Shown here in pieces: positions 61,781 to 64,000 of a stretch of 64,000 nt of DNA. The DNA lies in the NCBI GenBank assembly GCA_042219835.1, contig JBHJMN010000020.1, forward strand, positions 36,396-100,395. The letters are read 5' to 3'. This DNA is from Paenibacillus_G elgii_A. Its GTDB lineage: Bacteria > Bacillota > Bacilli > Paenibacillales > NBRC-103111. The translations under genes and the position numbers were made by a program. The notes beneath the pieces are model-generated. The model had not been told where the DNA came from, made no database searches, and saw nothing but the letters and a program-made list of their open reading frames with translations. The first letter of the stretch is position 1, and each line of letters starts with the position of its first letter.

Positions 61781-62659
61781 ATGTCATTTGTCCGTTTCGA
61801 AGTATTCATTAAAGTTGTGGAATACGGGAGCTTCACGAAAGCTGCAGAAAAATTAAATATGACTCAATCTGCTGTCAGTCATGCCATCGCAAGCTTGGAA
61901 TCGGAGCTTGGGGTAACGTTGTTGATCCGCGACCGTAAAAAAGGCGTGCTGTTGACAGAAGTCGGGCAAAAATTAGTCATTCATATGAGAGAAATCTTGA
62001 ACAGCATGGAAAAAATCAAGCAGGAAGTCGCTTTAACCGCAAGCCTGGAAACGGGGACAATACGCATCGGTACGTTTGCCAGCGCTTCTTCCTGCCTGCT
62101 GCCTAAGATTTTATCGAAATTCCAGAAGAAGCACCCCAACATCGAGTTTCGATTTTATGAAGGCTCTTACGAAGAAATTACGGAATGGCTGTGTACAGGC
62201 GTCGTTGACATTGGATTTGTGGTGCAGCAAAGTTCCAGCCCAGAGTTTGACGTGGTTCCCCTCACCAAGGACAACATGGTGTTAGCCTTTCCTGCCAATC
62301 ATAAATTTAGTGGAAGGAAGGATATCGCCATTGAGGAGTTGGAGGACGAGCCTTTTATTATGCCTACCGGCATGTATCAGTCGCATATTGTAGACATTTT
62401 TCGGGAAGCAAAAATGAAGCCAAACATCCGTTTTGAAGTCTATGATTGCACTACCATTGCCAATATGGTCCAGGAAGGTCTTGGCGTTACCATAGGCCCC
62501 GAACTGTTTCTCAGAACACAGCCTCATCTTCAAATTGGCAGCCTGAATGTATCGAAATGGCGGACCGTAGCGTTAGCGTGCCCGTCGTTCTCCAGCGCTT
62601 CGCCTGCCGCACAAGCATTTCTTACTGTGGCGCAAAATATTTTCGATAAAGAAGCGTGA
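61781..62659 (+). CDS. LysR-family transcriptional regulator
   Basis: A 292-residue regulator. It has an N-terminal winged helix (FIKVVEYGSFTKAAEKLNMT, QSAVSHAIASLESELGV) and a two-lobe periplasmic-binding-like effector domain (IRIGTFASASSCLLPKIL, ANMVQEGLGVTIGPELF). AAGGAG lies 12 bp before the ATG. It probably controls the divergent exporter gene; the effector is unknown. Confidence 0.92.
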   Translation: MSFVRFEVFIKVVEYGSFTKAAEKLNMTQSAVSHAIASLESELGVTLLIRDRKKGVLLTEVGQKLVIHMREILNSMEKIKQEVALTASLETGTIRIGTFASASSCLLPKILSKFQKKHPNIEFRFYEGSYEEITEWLCTGVVDIGFVVQQSSSPEFDVVPLTKDNMVLAFPANHKFSGRKDIAIEELEDEPFIMPTGMYQSHIVDIFREAKMKPNIRFEVYDCTTIANMVQEGLGVTIGPELFLRTQPHLQIGSLNVSKWRTVALACPSFSSASPAAQAFLTVAQNIFDKEA

Positions 62660-62692
62660 TGGGGGGAGGGGGTAAATAGGGGGGAAAATAAA

Positions 62693-62853
62693 GTTTCGAT
62701 TCCTCGTAGGTAGGGGCAAAACTTCCAAAGTAATTACGATAATCGCAAGTATTCGTTGTTTCAATTCCTCATAGGTAGGTTCAAAACCTGTGAGTCTCCA
62801 ATGGTCACCTAGTCGCATGGCGCGTTTCAATTCCTCATAGGTAGGTTCAAAAC
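62693..62853 (-). CRISPR. CRISPR array 1: three 30 bp repeats, two spacers, type I-B-like
   Basis: Repeats lie at 62693-62722, 62758-62787 and 62824-62853. The last two are identical; the first differs at several positions. Spacers are 35 bp (62723-62757) and 36 bp (62788-62823). Read on the minus strand, repeats end in GGAATTGAAAC, the usual 8-base crRNA tag of type I-B. So transcription runs leftward, the decayed copy at 62693 is the trailer end and the leader is on the right. No cas gene is in the window. An open frame across the array (GFEPTYEELK repeats) is spurious. Confidence 0.93.
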
Positions 62854-63000
62854 CCATAAATATGGCTTTAATACGGCATTTTTGATTAATATAAAAGGAA
62901 TGCCTGAAACGGTGTGAATGTGAGAATGCTTTATTTCTGCGCGGTTTATATTGTCGTCGATCCCCCGGCTTTTTTGCAGCATTGGGGGGCGACGACAGTA
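62854..63000 (-). promoter_or_regulatory. CRISPR leader with long hairpin
   Basis: AT-rich sequence directly upstream (minus sense) of the first repeat. At 62952-62997, TGTCGTCG and CGACGACA flank a CCCCC/GGGGG stem around a T-rich loop, a strong hairpin about 100 bp from the array. Position and composition fit a leader; the role of the hairpin is not known. Confidence 0.6.
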
Positions 63001-63096
63001 TTGTGACGAGCAATTAGACTGTGATTTTAATTTCGAGACTATATTAATTCGAAGTTAATTAAAGTGAGTTAAAATCTGTAAGGAATTAAGAGGAAA

Positions 63097-63315
63097 TCAA
63101 TCAACTGGCTGGCCCTCATTTTGATACTCCAACAAATCTCCAATACCAACGCCTAAATAAGAACAGAGCTTGTCTAAAAGCTCCCGCGGGTAACGTTCTG
63201 TTTGATCGTTATACAGAGCGCGTACACTATCGAAACGATAATCAATATCTTTCGCTAACTGGCGAATAGAGATTCCTCTCTTGTCAAGAACTAGTTTGAG
63301 TTTTGAATGAATCAA
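63097..63315 (-). CDS. Small XRE-family helix-turn-helix repressor
   Basis: A 72-residue DNA-binding protein that is almost only a Cro/CI-type helix-turn-helix (LVLDKRGISIRQLAKDIDYR, FDSVRALYN, LDKLCSYLGVGIGDLLEY). The start is TTG 63315, since AGAGGTGA ends seven bases before it; the ATG at 63336 would place that site inside the gene. A perfect 16 bp inverted repeat around a promoter lies 70 bp upstream and is its likely operator. It sits between two CRISPR arrays and may be a remnant of a mobile element or a host regulator. Confidence 0.87.
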   Translation of the reverse strand: MIHSKLKLVLDKRGISIRQLAKDIDYRFDSVRALYNDQTERYPRELLDKLCSYLGVGIGDLLEYQNEGQPVD

Positions 63316-63384
63316 TGTAAATTCACCTCTGTTCAAATTGTAGGATTACCTGCGTACAGATGTCAATCAAAGAAATAGAACACG

Positions 63385-63443
63385 CTTGACACTTTTAACG
63401 GGTCGTAATACAATGGAATTAATGACACGTTAAAAGTGTCAAG
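63385..63443 (+). promoter_or_regulatory. Promoter enclosed by a perfect 16 bp inverted repeat
   Basis: CTTGACACTTTTAACG (63385-63400) and its exact complement (63428-63443) bracket a near-perfect promoter: TTGACA (63386-63391), 17 bp, TACAAT (63409-63414). One arm covers the -35 box, the other lies just past the likely start point, the geometry of a repressor that blocks from both sides. It reads rightward to the 58-codon gene. The remaining sequence to 63655 has only a weak GCCTG/CAGGC hairpin. Confidence 0.85.
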
Positions 63444-63655
63444 TGTCGAGGGTGGTGATATAATTTGTAGTTCGCCAGGGCCTGTGAAAAAAAATAGGCA
63501 GGCTTTTATTCATTTTTTAATTTGTATTGTTAAGCTTTTGATCTCTATAACGCTTAAAATGAACCTCGATTTACAAAAATACGGTAGGTTGTTGCTTAAA
63601 AAACTTTGAACATCAAAATGGTCAATATTTTGGAGACCTAAAACGTGGAGGAGAT

Positions 63656-63832
63656 ATGTTTCAAGAATTAAAAAAACTCATCATAGACCTAAGTTATATT
63701 CAAACTATTTGGGATGCTGAGGCTAAAAAGAGACAAGATGAATCCGAAAAAATGTATGCCACTGGAGTAAGCGACGGCTTTAAACATGCCGCAGTTGCTC
63801 TAGACTCGATTATCCGAAAATACTCAACTTAA
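63656..63832 (+). CDS. Small hypothetical protein, 58 residues
   Basis: ATG 63656 follows GGAGGAG at a good distance and opens a 58-codon frame to the TAA at 63830. The product (MFQELKKLIIDLSYIQTIWD start, then a Lys/Glu-rich stretch, ending LDSIIRKYST) is mostly helical, without signal peptide or known motif. It is the only gene downstream of the inverted-repeat promoter, so it is probably controlled by the small XRE repressor. A weak GACCCA/TGGGTC hairpin follows. Function unknown. Confidence 0.65.
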   Translation: MFQELKKLIIDLSYIQTIWDAEAKKRQDESEKMYATGVSDGFKHAAVALDSIIRKYST

Positions 63833-63904
63833 TATCTATATTGACCCATGAGCAACAGCCTTGGGTCTCTTGTCCTTACATAAGCCGCTACAGCGCTTAA
63901 GAAT

Positions 63905-64000
63905 GTTTCAAATCCCTACACGGTGACATTCCAAACGGAAATTAAGCGCTATCCCGGGTTTGATATCTTTGCATTTCAATTCCTCTTAGGTAACGTTCAA
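63905..64000 (-). CRISPR. Trailer end of CRISPR array 2, running out of the window
   Basis: Bases 63973-64000 match the array 1 repeat with a few changes (ATTTCAATTCCTC, then TAGGTA and GTTCAA) and are cut by the window edge. A more decayed repeat-like copy lies at 63905-63936 (GTTTCAAATCCC, then CATTCCAAAC). The 36 bp between them (63937-63972) equals the spacer size of array 1. In minus orientation this is the trailer of a second array whose leader lies beyond base 64000. Confidence 0.7.

Noticed and set aside
62573..63013. 146-codon minus-strand frame with GFEPTYEELK repeats
   Set aside because: It is the translation of CRISPR repeats and leader, a well-known spurious call for type I-B repeats.

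Overview
The window reads as chromosome of a spore-forming, SLH/S-layer-bearing Gram-positive of the Paenibacillaceae, most likely Paenibacillus. This rests on strong AGGAGG-type ribosome sites, GTG/TTG starts, lipoprotein-anchored ABC transporters, SLH domains, sortase and LPXTG proteins, a type I-B-like CRISPR repeat and moderately high GC. The genus is inferred from gene content only. No rRNA or tRNA gene was seen.

Left third (1-16 kb). A cell-wall sugar salvage locus comes first. A MurNAc/GlcNAc-type kinase, MurQ etherase and a frameshifted acetyltransferase-like gene run leftward. An RpiR/MurR-type regulator, a complete carbohydrate ABC transporter, a membrane protein, NamZ, NagZ and AnmK run rightward. 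NamZ and NagZ lack signal peptides, so whole disaccharides are probably imported and split inside the cell. A two-gene sulfide oxidation unit follows (SQR and a CstB-like persulfide dioxygenase/rhodanese).

Surface block (16-25 kb), mostly minus strand. It holds a secreted protein, a secreted transglutaminase-like protein behind a class I c-di-GMP riboswitch, a class D-like sortase, and a 1344-residue LPQTG adhesin behind a class II c-di-GMP riboswitch with an intrinsic terminator. An Lrp regulator and an old yellow enzyme follow.

25-38 kb. A ROK-regulated operon carries an Fe(III)/phosphonate-type ABC importer with a fused double permease, two PIG-L deacetylases, a creatininase-family amidohydrolase, an argininosuccinate-lyase-like enzyme and a BadF-type sugar kinase. 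It looks like an uncharacterised pathway for an N-acylated amino-sugar conjugate. A NrtR-type Nudix regulator follows.

40-51 kb. A Gram-positive Pel exopolysaccharide operon has an epimerase fused to PelD (with an RxxD c-di-GMP site), PelE, a PelA-type deacetylase, PelF, PelG fused to a CotH kinase domain, a VTC polyphosphate-polymerase domain protein and a DUF4956 protein. With the two riboswitches, this makes three c-di-GMP receivers within 25 kb, all tied to attachment or matrix.

51-64 kb. This part has an NAD salvage operon (pnuC, nadR, ADP-ribosylglycohydrolase) behind the remnant of a second nrtR, a serine hydrolase/response regulator/histidine kinase operon, Mn-dependent pyrophosphatase, and a divergent MFS/LysR pair. 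It ends with two CRISPR arrays lacking cas genes in view, which flank a small XRE repressor, a symmetric operator-promoter and a 58-codon gene.
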